This document shows positions 8,436 through 17,256 of a DNA stretch of 64,000 bases, one piece after another (position 1 is the first letter of the stretch; every line of letters begins with the position of its first letter). The position numbers and the translations under genes were made by a program. Under the pieces are notes generated by a model that was not told where the DNA came from, made no database searches, and saw nothing but the letters and a program-made list of their open reading frames with translations. The stretch covers positions 7,454,501-7,518,500 of the forward strand of contig NZ_AP019860.1 in NCBI RefSeq assembly GCF_009002475.1, read 5' to 3'. This DNA is from Candidatus Uabimicrobium amorphum (GTDB taxonomy: Bacteria > Planctomycetota > Uabimicrobiia > Uabimicrobiales > Uabimicrobiaceae).

Positions 8436-9632
8436 TTAGTCCCACCACAGGTAAAATTCTCTATTTTCTTCTAACTCCTCCGCCAAAAGTTTCATTTTAG
8501 ATTCGTAAAGGTCAGGGCACAAATCCTGCATTTTTTTGGCTAAGTGTCGCGGATTGTTTATGGGGTTAATAAACTCACCGCTGAGTGCATCATTCTCTAT
8601 ACTATCAAGTATAACTGGGTTATCGCGGTCTATTTGCATTACAAATTCTACGATACCATCTGTGCCTAGTCGACAATCCCAGGTTTGTTCTAGTACTATG
8701 GCGTAATATTTATCTGCCTCCGGAATAATGCGAACTTGGCGTTCACTGGTGGCACGTTTACAAACATAGGCGAATGCATTGTGTTTTGCTAGTTCATTTT
8801 GTAAGCGAAAAAGATCTTCATTAGTCAGGTTCCGTTTTTTAGGGCACCTATAAAAGTATCCTACCCATTTACGTTCCACAGAAAATTTCTTAAAAGCTTT
8901 ACCAAAAAAACTCTCCGCATGTTCCTTCGCTTCTAAAAATTTTTCTGATTGTACATTTTGATGCAGTTTTTGTAATACATTCTCAAATGTATACTTCTCT
9001 AAAGTATCCGCCGCAATAGGAGAAAAATCTAGTGTTTCTTCAATCACAAATTCTTTCTTCTCCTTTTTTTTCTTTGTTTTTTTGATACCTTTTTTCTCTA
9101 AAAATTTCCGCATCTTTTTTGATAAGAGATAGTTCTCTTCCCAAAAATTCCAATCCGTCTCCACTCCCATTTCTAGAAATTTTTCCACCATTTCTTTATT
9201 ACCTTTTTCGACGGCGATGCTTAAGGAATTAAAGCCAAGAAAATCTTCGATGTTAGGATCCGCCCCGTTTTCAAGGAGTAATTTGCTAATATCGTTGTTG
9301 TTTATTCCTAAGGCATACATTAAAGGTGTTCGTCCTGTTCTAATGTTCATCATTTTATTTATTGTTTCGTAATCAGTATCCGCAGAGTACCATTTGGCAT
9401 CTCGGATATTTTGTGAAGTTTCTTCGCAGTCTCTGCGATTAGGATCTGCACCCCTTTTCAAAAATTCAATAATAAGCTCTGTTTGCTCCGTATCAATTGC
9501 CACATGTAAAGGTGTCAAGCCCTCTATTTCTTTTTCGCTACTACGTATGTTTAAGTCAAAGTTCTCCCCAAAATACTCTCCGACTTTTTCTTGATCACCC
9601 GCCACAATTGCGGCAAAAAAATCTTCGCACAT
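8436..9632 (-). CDS. Ankyrin-repeat protein with a DUF4253-like C-terminal domain
   Basis: Residues 1-~175 hold four or so ankyrin repeats (GLTPLHVAIDTEQTELIIEF, GRTPLMYALGINNNDISKLL). A lysine-rich linker follows. The last ~150 residues end in LCPDLYES and EFYLWWD, which resembles DUF4253, a domain of bacterial accessory proteins with no settled biochemistry. That match is from memory of the family's typical CPD and WWD ends and needs a profile search. I chose the ATG at 9632, which has AAGGAG five bases upstream. An in-frame upstream codon at 9671 has no such site. It is soluble and has no signal peptide. Confidence 0.7.
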   Translation of the reverse strand: MCEDFFAAIVAGDQEKVGEYFGENFDLNIRSSEKEIEGLTPLHVAIDTEQTELIIEFLKRGADPNRRDCEETSQNIRDAKWYSADTDYETINKMMNIRTGRTPLMYALGINNNDISKLLLENGADPNIEDFLGFNSLSIAVEKGNKEMVEKFLEMGVETDWNFWEENYLLSKKMRKFLEKKGIKKTKKKKEKKEFVIEETLDFSPIAADTLEKYTFENVLQKLHQNVQSEKFLEAKEHAESFFGKAFKKFSVERKWVGYFYRCPKKRNLTNEDLFRLQNELAKHNAFAYVCKRATSERQVRIIPEADKYYAIVLEQTWDCRLGTDGIVEFVMQIDRDNPVILDSIENDALSGEFINPINNPRHLAKKMQDLCPDLYESKMKLLAEELEENREFYLWWD

Positions 9633-9725
9633 AAAGTCTCCTTGTTTTATAAAAAAATAAGAATCATACACTCAAACATAAACCGTAAGTTCTAAAAAAA
9701 CAAGTAGGAAAAATTTTTGTGTTCC

Positions 9726-10556
9726 TTATTTTTTCTTTTTACGAATAAGTGACAATTCTGCATCGTTTTTGATGTAGTTTAATAAAGTAGAATATGCGAC
9801 GGGCTTATCAAGACCACGATTCAGAATCTCCACAATGTTTCGTTTTGAGAGTCCTGTCTCTAAGTAATCTTTAATATCATCCCTTACAGTATCTAACCGC
9901 TTACCTTTTTTATTTTTACTTTTACTTAACTTAGGAACAGACACATATTCTCTTTCAGACGGAGCACAATCCATGGAGACAATTTTCCCCCATTTTTTAT
10001 CTTCTTCGGAGCCAATTTCTTCTATGGGCCAAATTTTTATGGCGTCATAATCCTTCATGTGAAATGCAACGATACGTCGCGAATACCACATATCCTCTTT
10101 GAAAAATTCAATAATTTTCGTGTAGTTGGCAAGAAAACTTTCGGGATCTGGTTGTTTCGGTAACTCGATGAGTCGAAGAGACGGCAACGAGAACATATCG
10201 TCTGACAAAATGTTCTCGTTGGACATACGTAAATCTATAGATTCTAAAGAAATCCAATTTTCAACAATCCATATCTTAATTCCAGACATCTTTAAATGTT
10301 TGACATGAGGTATGAGTGCCATGGGCACAGGCAATTGGCTGGTGTCTTCTATCACAAGTTGCACACCATCATTGAAGTTGCAATTCATAAACATACTTCT
10401 ATGATTTATACGAGTACGTAATGGCGTGCGGAAACTACAATTGTTAAAAGCACAGCCAAGCTCGAGTACCACAGGTTTTTCTAGATAGAACGTACAACCT
10501 CGGTAGTATGTGTCATCCTCAATGTGGTGTAGCGTTTTTCCCTTTATGATTTTCAA
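9726..10556 (-). CDS. Hypothetical protein with pentapeptide-like N-terminus and HTH-like C-terminus
   Basis: The first ~90 residues contain beta-helix-like strings (YYRGCTFYLEKPVVLELGCAFNNCSF) recalling pentapeptide or right-handed beta-helix repeats. The C-terminal ~50 residues (IKDYLETGLSKRNIVEILNR, then YSTLLNYIKND) have the spacing of a resolvase-like helix-turn-helix after a Lys-rich linker, so DNA binding is plausible. Translation probably starts at a TTG, because AAGGAG lies at proper distance and no better ATG exists. It begins 12 bases after the WD40 kinase gene and is probably co-transcribed, so it might be a kinase target. I cannot name the family. Confidence 0.55.
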   Translation of the reverse strand: MKIIKGKTLHHIEDDTYYRGCTFYLEKPVVLELGCAFNNCSFRTPLRTRINHRSMFMNCNFNDGVQLVIEDTSQLPVPMALIPHVKHLKMSGIKIWIVENWISLESIDLRMSNENILSDDMFSLPSLRLIELPKQPDPESFLANYTKIIEFFKEDMWYSRRIVAFHMKDYDAIKIWPIEEIGSEEDKKWGKIVSMDCAPSEREYVSVPKLSKSKNKKGKRLDTVRDDIKDYLETGLSKRNIVEILNRGLDKPVAYSTLLNYIKNDAELSLIRKKKK

Positions 10557-10568
10557 TTATCTCTCCTT

Positions 10569-13500
10569 CTACTTTACAGAATTACGATGCAAAGCATCTT
10601 GTATTTGCTGCGGAATCAAAGGATCTTTATGATGAAATTTTCGCAGAGAAAATTCTCCGAGGATCGAAGGAAGTGCGATATATTGCCAATCTTTACTAAT
10701 ATTGGCTGAGCCATCTTCATTATATCCCAAATAGCTCTTGACGTGTTTGTTTAGCGATAAGTCATAAATCACAATACTGTGATTGGTAAGTGCTGCCCAA
10801 AAACGATTATCGGGAGAAATTTTTATTTCTTTCGCTTGTAATCCAATAGAAATGGAGGTAGTGTTTAGCCATTGTACATTTTGTCTCTCCCATGCCGTTA
10901 TTTTGCCATCGGCAGAAGCGGAAATTAGCTTTTCCGCGTAATCCCAAGCGAGTGCATAGTGATCACTCTCCACCAAAGAGTATTCCTCTTTATTTGGATT
11001 ATCCCAAAAATTTGCTGGCCAAATTTCGATGATGCCCCTTCTTGCACCTAGAGCGACCCATTTTCTTTGAGGGTCAAAAGCAATCTCCCTAATTAGGGAT
11101 AAAGTTCTTCGCTCAGCAATTTTTTGCCCAGAAGCGGTGCTATAAACTTCCATACAGGAATAGCCCTTGTCCCTAGAAACATAAAGAAATCGACCATCGG
11201 GTGAAAATTTAGACATGCGTTGGTCGTGCACTTTAATCTTCATCTCACGGTTAGTGAGGTCCGGAAGATCATAGATTGTGATACTAGGCCCTTCGTGAAC
11301 GAGCATCTTTGTTTCATCATTATCAAACCACAGGCTACTAATTTTTTGATAATTTTTGTTAAAAATAGATTTGGTGGTATTGGGGTTTTGTCGATCCACA
11401 ACAACAACCCTAATTTTTAAATTAAAGGCATAATAGCGGTTTTTGGGGCTAATGGTGGCCGTTTCTGTATTGAAATTGGTATTGACACTCAAATTTACAA
11501 TACGATTGAGTTGTTGCTGCTCTTTTGCGGACAGAGTAAATTGCTGTGTGGCTTTCTCAAAATGAATTTGCCATTTTTGACAAAATATTTTTCTTTGGCG
11601 CGTACCGCAAACATATAAAAAACGTCCACTATTATCGAAGCAAACCTGTTGCACCCCCATTGTAGTAGGCAAAACAAATAGTTTTTTACTATTCGCCGCA
11701 TTCCATAAAATGACGCGACCATCTTCCCCTGCCGTCGCAAAAAAGTGTCCTCGCCGACTAAAGGCGATATCGGCCATCTTTCCCGAATGTGCTTCATAAG
11801 AAACACGATAATCTTCGTTAAAGTTGGAAATAACAAATTCTCCTCTGTTGCTCGTATACACAATGATGTTACGACGCGGATTCAATGACATAGCTTCAGA
11901 GTGATGGTTGATGGGAATATAATCATCGCGTACTTTTTTCCCATTTTTAAAGATAAAAACCACACCACCCGAACTTGCCGCAAAATATTTACCATTTGCA
12001 GCGAGAGCAATGTTGTGTACTCTTTCCTTCTTATCCAGTGCCAATTTTCTTATTTTTTTACCTTTTTCCCAAAACCATAAACGATCCTTTGCGATAAACA
12101 ATACCTGCTGACCACTATCGGAAATTTTTATGTGGGAAATACCAGGATATTTTCCTGGCAATACGCTCTTTTTTTGTTGTGACCGTACATCATAAATTTC
12201 AATTTGATTGAGAGGATTGACACGCGTCACAAAACGACCATTTGCAGAAATACGCGCTAGTTTTACTGAAGAAGGAATTGTATACAACAATCGTGGAGAG
12301 CTTTCCATCTGCGAGACATCCCAAATTTTTGTGGTAGATAACTCTTTCGTTAGAATACGTCCAGTGAAATCAGCCATATCAAACTCAGCGATTGGTAACT
12401 CGACTTCTCCTAAGCAAATAGGTAAATTAGAATAAATGGCGTTCGTTAATACAAACTCTACTTCTTCGCGTAACTCATTTGTTTTGTCGTGTTTTTTCAA
12501 TATCTTACGCGCGTATACAAGCTCTTGTGCTGCTTGTGGATACTCTTTGTTACCTATATGAGTATAGGCATGTTTTAAACTTGCTTTTGCCAAAGATCTT
12601 TTTAGTAGGATGTTGTTTGCTTTGAGTTCTTCCTGATTTTGAGCTAAACGATGGTTACTTTTTTCGAGGGTTTGTCGCTGCTGTGCAAGCTCGTTATTTT
12701 TTTGGGAAACGGCAATCAGCAATAACGAGATAATCGCTGTAGAGAGAACACTGATCACCATGATCGTCGACGGCAAGGGGTGGCGGTAAATCCATTTTTG
12801 GATTCTGGCCCAAGTTCCCGTGGATTTTGTAAGAATGGGCTTATTGTCGATAAAACGTTGTAGTTCTTGTCGTAATTCACAAACAGAGGAATAACGTTTC
12901 TGAGGTTTTTTGTTTAGGCACTTCAGACATATGATGTCCAAATCTTTTTTTATAGATGGGTTTAGACATGTGGGTGGCAATATCTCGGTGTGCACAACTT
13001 GGTAAAAGATATTCATCACCGAATCGCCCACATAGGGAGGTCGCCCTACCAATATTTCATACAAAATAGTTCCCAAAGAGTAAAGATCGCTTTTCCGGGT
13101 GGTGTTTCGTCCATTCAAAATTTCAGGTGCCATGTACATAGGTGTGCCAAGAATATCTGTCGAAATAGAAATGTCTTGTTCTCCTAGTTGCTTGGCAAGG
13201 CCAAAGTCCATCACCACTGGTTCATTATTTTTGCGAACCATAATATTTGCTGGTTTTAAATCGCGATGAATCACGTTATTCTTATGCGCATATTCAATAG
13301 CATGGCAAATTTTGATGAAAATATGAATCAATTCATTTGTAGAAAAACATTTTTGGCGAATCGCTTCTTTTAAAGTAATTCCAGGAATGTACTCCATGGT
13401 ATAGAAATATGTAGGCTCTGTTCCTGACTCGAACATGGTGATGATACAAGGATGGTTCAAACGCGCAACAGCACGCATTTCTCTCATAAAACGCTGTAGT

Positions 13501-13637
13501 TGGCGACTATTGGTATTGGCATTTATTAAAACTTTAAGAGCGCATTCTCTCCCTAGTTGCTCATCGCGCGCCAGATAAACGATCCCCATTCCGCCACGGC
13601 CTAGTTCGTCTAAAAGGCGATAATTTCTAAATTTCAT
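10569..13637 (-). CDS. Transmembrane Ser/Thr protein kinase with WD40 propeller
   Basis: Residues ~7-265 are a complete Hanks-type kinase: glycine loop GRGGMG (13-18), Lys35, catalytic HRDLKPAN with Asp126, and DFG at 144-146. An APE-like MAPE segment follows. A transmembrane helix lies at about 290-312, then a coiled coil, then ~600 residues of WD40-type repeats (such as DGRVILWNA, DGKITAWERQ and GIIEIWPAN), enough for two propellers. The kinase is cytosolic and the propeller is probably outside. WD40 receptor kinases of this layout are common in Planctomycetota. The ATG has an AGGAG box. It leads an operon with the HTH-like gene at 9726. Confidence 0.92.
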   Translation of the reverse strand: MKFRNYRLLDELGRGGMGIVYLARDEQLGRECALKVLINANTNSRQLQRFMREMRAVARLNHPCIITMFESGTEPTYFYTMEYIPGITLKEAIRQKCFSTNELIHIFIKICHAIEYAHKNNVIHRDLKPANIMVRKNNEPVVMDFGLAKQLGEQDISISTDILGTPMYMAPEILNGRNTTRKSDLYSLGTILYEILVGRPPYVGDSVMNIFYQVVHTEILPPTCLNPSIKKDLDIICLKCLNKKPQKRYSSVCELRQELQRFIDNKPILTKSTGTWARIQKWIYRHPLPSTIMVISVLSTAIISLLLIAVSQKNNELAQQRQTLEKSNHRLAQNQEELKANNILLKRSLAKASLKHAYTHIGNKEYPQAAQELVYARKILKKHDKTNELREEVEFVLTNAIYSNLPICLGEVELPIAEFDMADFTGRILTKELSTTKIWDVSQMESSPRLLYTIPSSVKLARISANGRFVTRVNPLNQIEIYDVRSQQKKSVLPGKYPGISHIKISDSGQQVLFIAKDRLWFWEKGKKIRKLALDKKERVHNIALAANGKYFAASSGGVVFIFKNGKKVRDDYIPINHHSEAMSLNPRRNIIVYTSNRGEFVISNFNEDYRVSYEAHSGKMADIAFSRRGHFFATAGEDGRVILWNAANSKKLFVLPTTMGVQQVCFDNSGRFLYVCGTRQRKIFCQKWQIHFEKATQQFTLSAKEQQQLNRIVNLSVNTNFNTETATISPKNRYYAFNLKIRVVVVDRQNPNTTKSIFNKNYQKISSLWFDNDETKMLVHEGPSITIYDLPDLTNREMKIKVHDQRMSKFSPDGRFLYVSRDKGYSCMEVYSTASGQKIAERRTLSLIREIAFDPQRKWVALGARRGIIEIWPANFWDNPNKEEYSLVESDHYALAWDYAEKLISASADGKITAWERQNVQWLNTTSISIGLQAKEIKISPDNRFWAALTNHSIVIYDLSLNKHVKSYLGYNEDGSANISKDWQYIALPSILGEFSLRKFHHKDPLIPQQIQDALHRNSVK

Positions 13638-13693
13638 GTTGCTACTCCTAAAGCTTCATAATTCCCTACACAACAAGTAACTTTTTGTCATGG

Positions 13694-13975
13694 TTATTTA
13701 GAGTTTATTCTTTTCTTCTTTAATTTGGCGAAATATTCTTGATCTTCTCTCTTTATCTGATGGCTTTTTCTAAAAGCCAACACAAGTAACAAAAACATCA
13801 TCACAAACAAAATAATCACTGGGTTTACTTTTGCCTCTGCCTCACCTTGAAGAATAACATAAAAAAAGAATAATACAGGTGTTGGCAACAACAAAATAGC
13901 AGGTATATTATACTTTTCTCTGCCTTTTAGTATGAGTAGGTCCACGTAGTATCTCGTTTGACGTTGGCGTCTCAT
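13694..13975 (-). CDS. Small membrane protein with two transmembrane helices
   Basis: A 93-residue protein with two hydrophobic helices (IPAILLLPTPVLFFFYVIL and VIILFVMMFLLLVLAF) between basic termini. The ATG at 13975 has CAGGAGA just upstream. The longer frame back to 14050 would overlap the ORF6N gene's end and has no ribosome binding site. It lies between the ORF6N regulator and the WD40 kinase, all on the minus strand. Function is unknown. Confidence 0.6.
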   Translation of the reverse strand: MRRQRQTRYYVDLLILKGREKYNIPAILLLPTPVLFFFYVILQGEAEAKVNPVIILFVMMFLLLVLAFRKSHQIKREDQEYFAKLKKKRINSK

Positions 13976-14033
13976 GTAATCTCCTGTAATGTTTTGTGAC
14001 ACGGTAAACGAATCTCTTTCGCGTCTGACACAC

Positions 14034-14771
14034 TCAAAACCGGTAAGCATTCAACCACTGCACGGCCTGTGGAAATTCACTGGTAGGTAACTGCGTGTAA
14101 CGAGCCAAATGAAAGTGTTCTTTAAATTCACGCCAAATTTTGTGCATTTGTTTGCGACTTTTCGCCTTTTCCTTGACGATATCGCGTAGCTCTTCCGCTT
14201 GTTCCGGAGATATACATGCATTCTCCACTTTCTCTATTTGCCGCGTATGTGTATGTAGTAACTCTTCTAAACCGTTTAGCCTACTCTGCATAGAACTCAT
14301 CGCTGTTTTGATAAAATCAATTTCGTTCACAACCGCTTTGATCAAACGTCGATCGTTGACGACCGCCGACGAAATCATTTGCGGTAAATCAGCGGCAGAG
14401 TAGTTACCTCTCTCGGAGGAGGTAAAAGCACGTATAATTTCAACAGACCTTTGTGCAGCTCGGTCAGAGCGCAACAATAAAGCAACGCTGTTACATCCTT
14501 CCCAGGTAAACGCTTTAGGCTTACTACGATTAAAAGCTCTGGGATTTGAAGTGACATTTTGTCTCTTCAAAATCTCCACTTCTTCATCTGTTAGTACAAA
14601 ACAAAAGTCCTCCGGGAATTTCTTTTTGTTGCGCGAGACTATTCTGTTGAGATATTTCGTCTCTATTTGAAAAATGGTGGCGACAGTTCTATCTAATAAA
14701 GCTTTCGGTCGTCCTGGTAACTCAAGTACTGGATATGAGTTATTGTTGATATTAATAGCTAGTTCGTTCAT
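14034..14771 (-). CDS. ORF6N-domain regulator (phage antirepressor type)
   Basis: Residues ~10-100 match the ORF6N/KilA-N-type DNA-binding domain found in phage antirepressors and bacterial relatives: LLDRTVATIFQIETKYLNRI, then NKKKFPEDFCFVLTDEE. A coiled-coil segment (about 150-195) follows, then a C-terminal region like ORF6C (IWREFKEHFHLARYTQLPTS, then AVQWLNAYRF). No integrase, capsid or lysis genes are nearby, so this is a domesticated or cargo regulator rather than a prophage. Palindromes with a shared core lie upstream and once inside the gene (14548-14568), suggesting autoregulation. The start ATG has a weak AGGT box. Confidence 0.82.
   Translation of the reverse strand: MNELAININNNSYPVLELPGRPKALLDRTVATIFQIETKYLNRIVSRNKKKFPEDFCFVLTDEEVEILKRQNVTSNPRAFNRSKPKAFTWEGCNSVALLLRSDRAAQRSVEIIRAFTSSERGNYSAADLPQMISSAVVNDRRLIKAVVNEIDFIKTAMSSMQSRLNGLEELLHTHTRQIEKVENACISPEQAEELRDIVKEKAKSRKQMHKIWREFKEHFHLARYTQLPTSEFPQAVQWLNAYRF
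14548..14568. promoter_or_regulatory. Palindrome inside the ORF6N gene, same motif as upstream sites
   Basis: Left arm GAAGTGACA, centre TTT, right arm TGTCTCTTC, one base off perfect symmetry. It matches the three sites at 14804-14921. Being inside the coding region, it could act as an intragenic operator. Confidence 0.5.
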
Positions 14772-14803
14772 GTATTACCTACTTTAGATACAAATCTAAT
14801 ATT

Positions 14804-14921
14804 GAAGTGACAAAATGGCACTTAAAAATTGAAGTGACATTTTGTCACTTCAAGTAAACGTAGATTATCTTATATTTAGATTTCAAAAGCCAGTATTTTT
14901 GGAGTGCCATTTTGTCACTTC
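14804..14921. promoter_or_regulatory. Three copies of a 21-bp palindrome between divergent genes
   Basis: Sites lie at 14804-14824 (GAAGTGACA/AAA/TGGCACTTA), 14831-14851 (GAAGTGACA/TTT/TGTCACTTC, perfect 9-bp arms) and 14901-14921 (GGAGTGCCA/TTT/TGTCACTTC). Starts are 27 and 70 bases apart. They fill the control region between the ORF6N regulator and the cyanophycinase-like gene and look like operators of a dimeric regulator, most simply the ORF6N protein itself. Confidence 0.6.
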
Positions 14922-15022
14922 AAATGATAGAGTGTAGTCCTCTATGCAAATCCGTTATTATCTGTTATAGTAAATTCAGTGTAGTTCACAAAAAACGACA
15001 GCTAAATAACAGGAGGCTCCTA

Positions 15023-16012
15023 GTGAAACTGTTTTTATTTTTGATCACCACTCTTTCTTTTTGTTTCGCACAGGAAAAAATGGAGGAAAAGCCACAAGAG
15101 GTTAAGTTGGTAAACTTTGCCAAATCGAGAGTTAAAATCTTAATCGCTGGCAATCCTGAAGATGTTACCACCGAAACATCTTACGGTTTATGGCTTTCAG
15201 GTGGCGGAGCGGAGCCACTTGGACGCAACGAATGGTTTCGCAAAAAATCCGGTGGTGGCGACTATGTTTTTTTAACGGCTTCTAACAAACGGTCGGTCTC
15301 GCTCAAGAAGGGCTTTGATTCTACCCAAACCTTGGTGGTGGATTCTCGTGAAAAAGCCCAAAGTGACTATGTATATAAGATTCTTAGGAATGCGGAAGCA
15401 CTGTATATCGGCGGTGGAAAACAATCGAGATACTTTCGTTATTGGAAAGACACCAAAGTAGAAAAAGCGATCGAATATTTGGCGACAGAGAAAAAAATTC
15501 CCATTGGAGGAATCAGTGCGGGTTTGGCAATATTAGGTCAATTTAGTTATACTGCAGCCAAAGGGCATCCTCACAAAGACTTTCTAAATGTACCGTTTAT
15601 GCAAAATACGATCACGGATACACACTTTAGTAATCGTAAGCGTGAAAAAAGGTTGGTAGGGTTTTTAGCGAAAATTGTGCATCGCGGCTGGGTAGAATCA
15701 GCCAAAAAAGTTATTGGCATAGGTATTAACGAAGCTACGGCTCTTGTCGTGGGCGAAAACGGCGTCGCTGTCGTTTATGGCAAAAAGAAAAAGCAAGGTA
15801 AATACCCTAGCGAAGTTTATGTTGTTATACCGCTCACCGAACCCGTTTTTCAAGACTCAGAAAAGCAGTTTAGTTGGGAAGATCCCCAAGCCATACAAGT
15901 ATGGAAGTTAAAACCAGGGGATACCATTGATTTAAAAACATATACACCAAGAGAAAAACAGGTTATTTACTACCGTTTTGTAAACAATCAATTACTTATA
16001 GAAAAAACATAA
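15023..16012 (+). CDS. Secreted cyanophycinase-like serine peptidase (family S51)
   Basis: The start is the GTG at 15023, with AGGAGG six bases before it. It gives a clear signal peptide (LFLFLITTLSFCFA, then Q). The S51 signature is present: GGGK (about 130-133), the nucleophile elbow GGISAG with Ser165, the ITDTHFSNR block with His201, and GIGINEATALVV. S51 enzymes cleave cyanophycin (Asp-Arg polymer) or Asp-containing dipeptides. Here the secreted form suggests scavenging of an external polymer, and the exact substrate is unknown. It is preceded by the palindrome cluster and followed closely by the acyltransferase gene. Confidence 0.85.
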   Translation: MKLFLFLITTLSFCFAQEKMEEKPQEVKLVNFAKSRVKILIAGNPEDVTTETSYGLWLSGGGAEPLGRNEWFRKKSGGGDYVFLTASNKRSVSLKKGFDSTQTLVVDSREKAQSDYVYKILRNAEALYIGGGKQSRYFRYWKDTKVEKAIEYLATEKKIPIGGISAGLAILGQFSYTAAKGHPHKDFLNVPFMQNTITDTHFSNRKREKRLVGFLAKIVHRGWVESAKKVIGIGINEATALVVGENGVAVVYGKKKKQGKYPSEVYVVIPLTEPVFQDSEKQFSWEDPQAIQVWKLKPGDTIDLKTYTPREKQVIYYRFVNNQLLIEKT

Positions 16013-16053
16013 GTTTTCTATTATCTATCAAAGTAACAAATCTGGAGGATTTT

Positions 16054-17202
16054 ATGGATAGTGATCAGCCAAAGCGATTGTATTACCTTGACTGGCTACG
16101 TGTCTTGGCAATTTTGGGAGTGTTTTTGTTTCATGCTGTCCATCCTTTTGACTTGGTAGACTGGCATATCAAAAATGGTGACAAAAGTATGCTGGTAACA
16201 GTTGTATTAATCATGGTTTTTCCGTGGGCAATGCCGGTATTCTTTTTTATCTCTGGTGCGGGAAGTTGGTTTTCTTTGCAGCGAAGAACGGGATATCGCT
16301 TTGCCATTGAACGCGTCCAACGGCTCTTTGTGCCTTTTATTGTCGGATCGATTCTTCTTTCGCCATTTCAAATATACCTGGAATGGATCCACAAAGGAAA
16401 ACATAGCGGAACGTTTTTGGAATTTCTCCCCTCTTTTTGGCAACACATTACCGACCCCACAATTTTGCTTAGCCCAAGTATTTTTGGAAGATGGGGTATC
16501 CACTTGTGGTTCCTGGGCTTTTTATTTGCGTTTTCCGTGATCGCTATTCCGTTTTTTCAGTGGCTAAAAGGGGAACGCGGTCAACGCTTTTTATCTTACC
16601 TTGAGGCTTTGTTGCAAAAAAAAGGCGGCATGTTGTTGTTTATCCTACCTCTATTTGCCATCAAGTTGATCTTTCATCCTATTCCCGGTCAACACGGATG
16701 GGCAGAGTTCTTGTACATGTTTACTTTTTTTGTCGCGGGTTATATTTTTTACACCAAACAAGTCTATATGGAAATTATTCACCGAGATCGAAATATCTTC
16801 TTATGCGGTGGAATCTTTGGTGTGGTGATTGGCATTGTCACTGCGGTGTATGGAAATCCACAACAAGCCATTTCTCAACCAGGTAGTGTGGAGTTTTATG
16901 CCATATGGCTTGCTTTTGTGCTCATGAGTTGGTGCTGGGCAATATATGTAGTTTATTTGGGAAGCTGTTATTTGAATTATAGCACTCCGTTACTCAGCTA
17001 TGGGCAGAAGATCATAAATCCTTTTTATTTACTACACCAACCTGTTATTCTGTTTGTGGCATTTTATGTCGTGCAATTACAACTGAATCTATATTTAAAA
17101 CTCGTGATTGTTGTCACAACATCATTTATTATTTGCTTAAGCTTACTAGAAGGTCTTATTTTGAGAATAAAGCCTTTACGTGTATTGCTTGGCATGAAAT
17201 AA
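16054..17202 (+). CDS. Membrane acyltransferase, acyltransferase-3 family
   Basis: A polytopic protein with about ten hydrophobic helices. The N-terminus YYLDWLRVLAILGVFLFHAV carries the family's conserved Arg and His in the first helix (LDWLR ... FHAVHP). The second segment FISGAGSWFSL and the basic loop FAIERVQRLFVPF are also typical. Such enzymes (OpgC/OafA type) acylate periplasmic glucans or surface sugars from cytosolic donors. The ATG follows GGAGG. It lies 41 bases after the cyanophycinase-like gene, so probably in the same operon. The acceptor is unknown. Confidence 0.85.
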   Translation: MDSDQPKRLYYLDWLRVLAILGVFLFHAVHPFDLVDWHIKNGDKSMLVTVVLIMVFPWAMPVFFFISGAGSWFSLQRRTGYRFAIERVQRLFVPFIVGSILLSPFQIYLEWIHKGKHSGTFLEFLPSFWQHITDPTILLSPSIFGRWGIHLWFLGFLFAFSVIAIPFFQWLKGERGQRFLSYLEALLQKKGGMLLFILPLFAIKLIFHPIPGQHGWAEFLYMFTFFVAGYIFYTKQVYMEIIHRDRNIFLCGGIFGVVIGIVTAVYGNPQQAISQPGSVEFYAIWLAFVLMSWCWAIYVVYLGSCYLNYSTPLLSYGQKIINPFYLLHQPVILFVAFYVVQLQLNLYLKLVIVVTTSFIICLSLLEGLILRIKPLRVLLGMK

Positions 17203-17256
17203 CACAAGAATTCCTTCTAATAACAATGACCTGTCACTTACGTTGAAAGGAAGAAA

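Noticed and set aside
11495..11863. 122-codon minus-strand ORF inside the WD40 kinase gene
   Set aside because: It is an alternative frame of a 1022-residue protein with continuous kinase and propeller features, so no frameshift is implied.
14034..14771. Prophage marked by the ORF6N gene
   Set aside because: No integrase, terminase, capsid, lysis gene or attachment repeat is seen nearby; ORF6N genes also occur alone.
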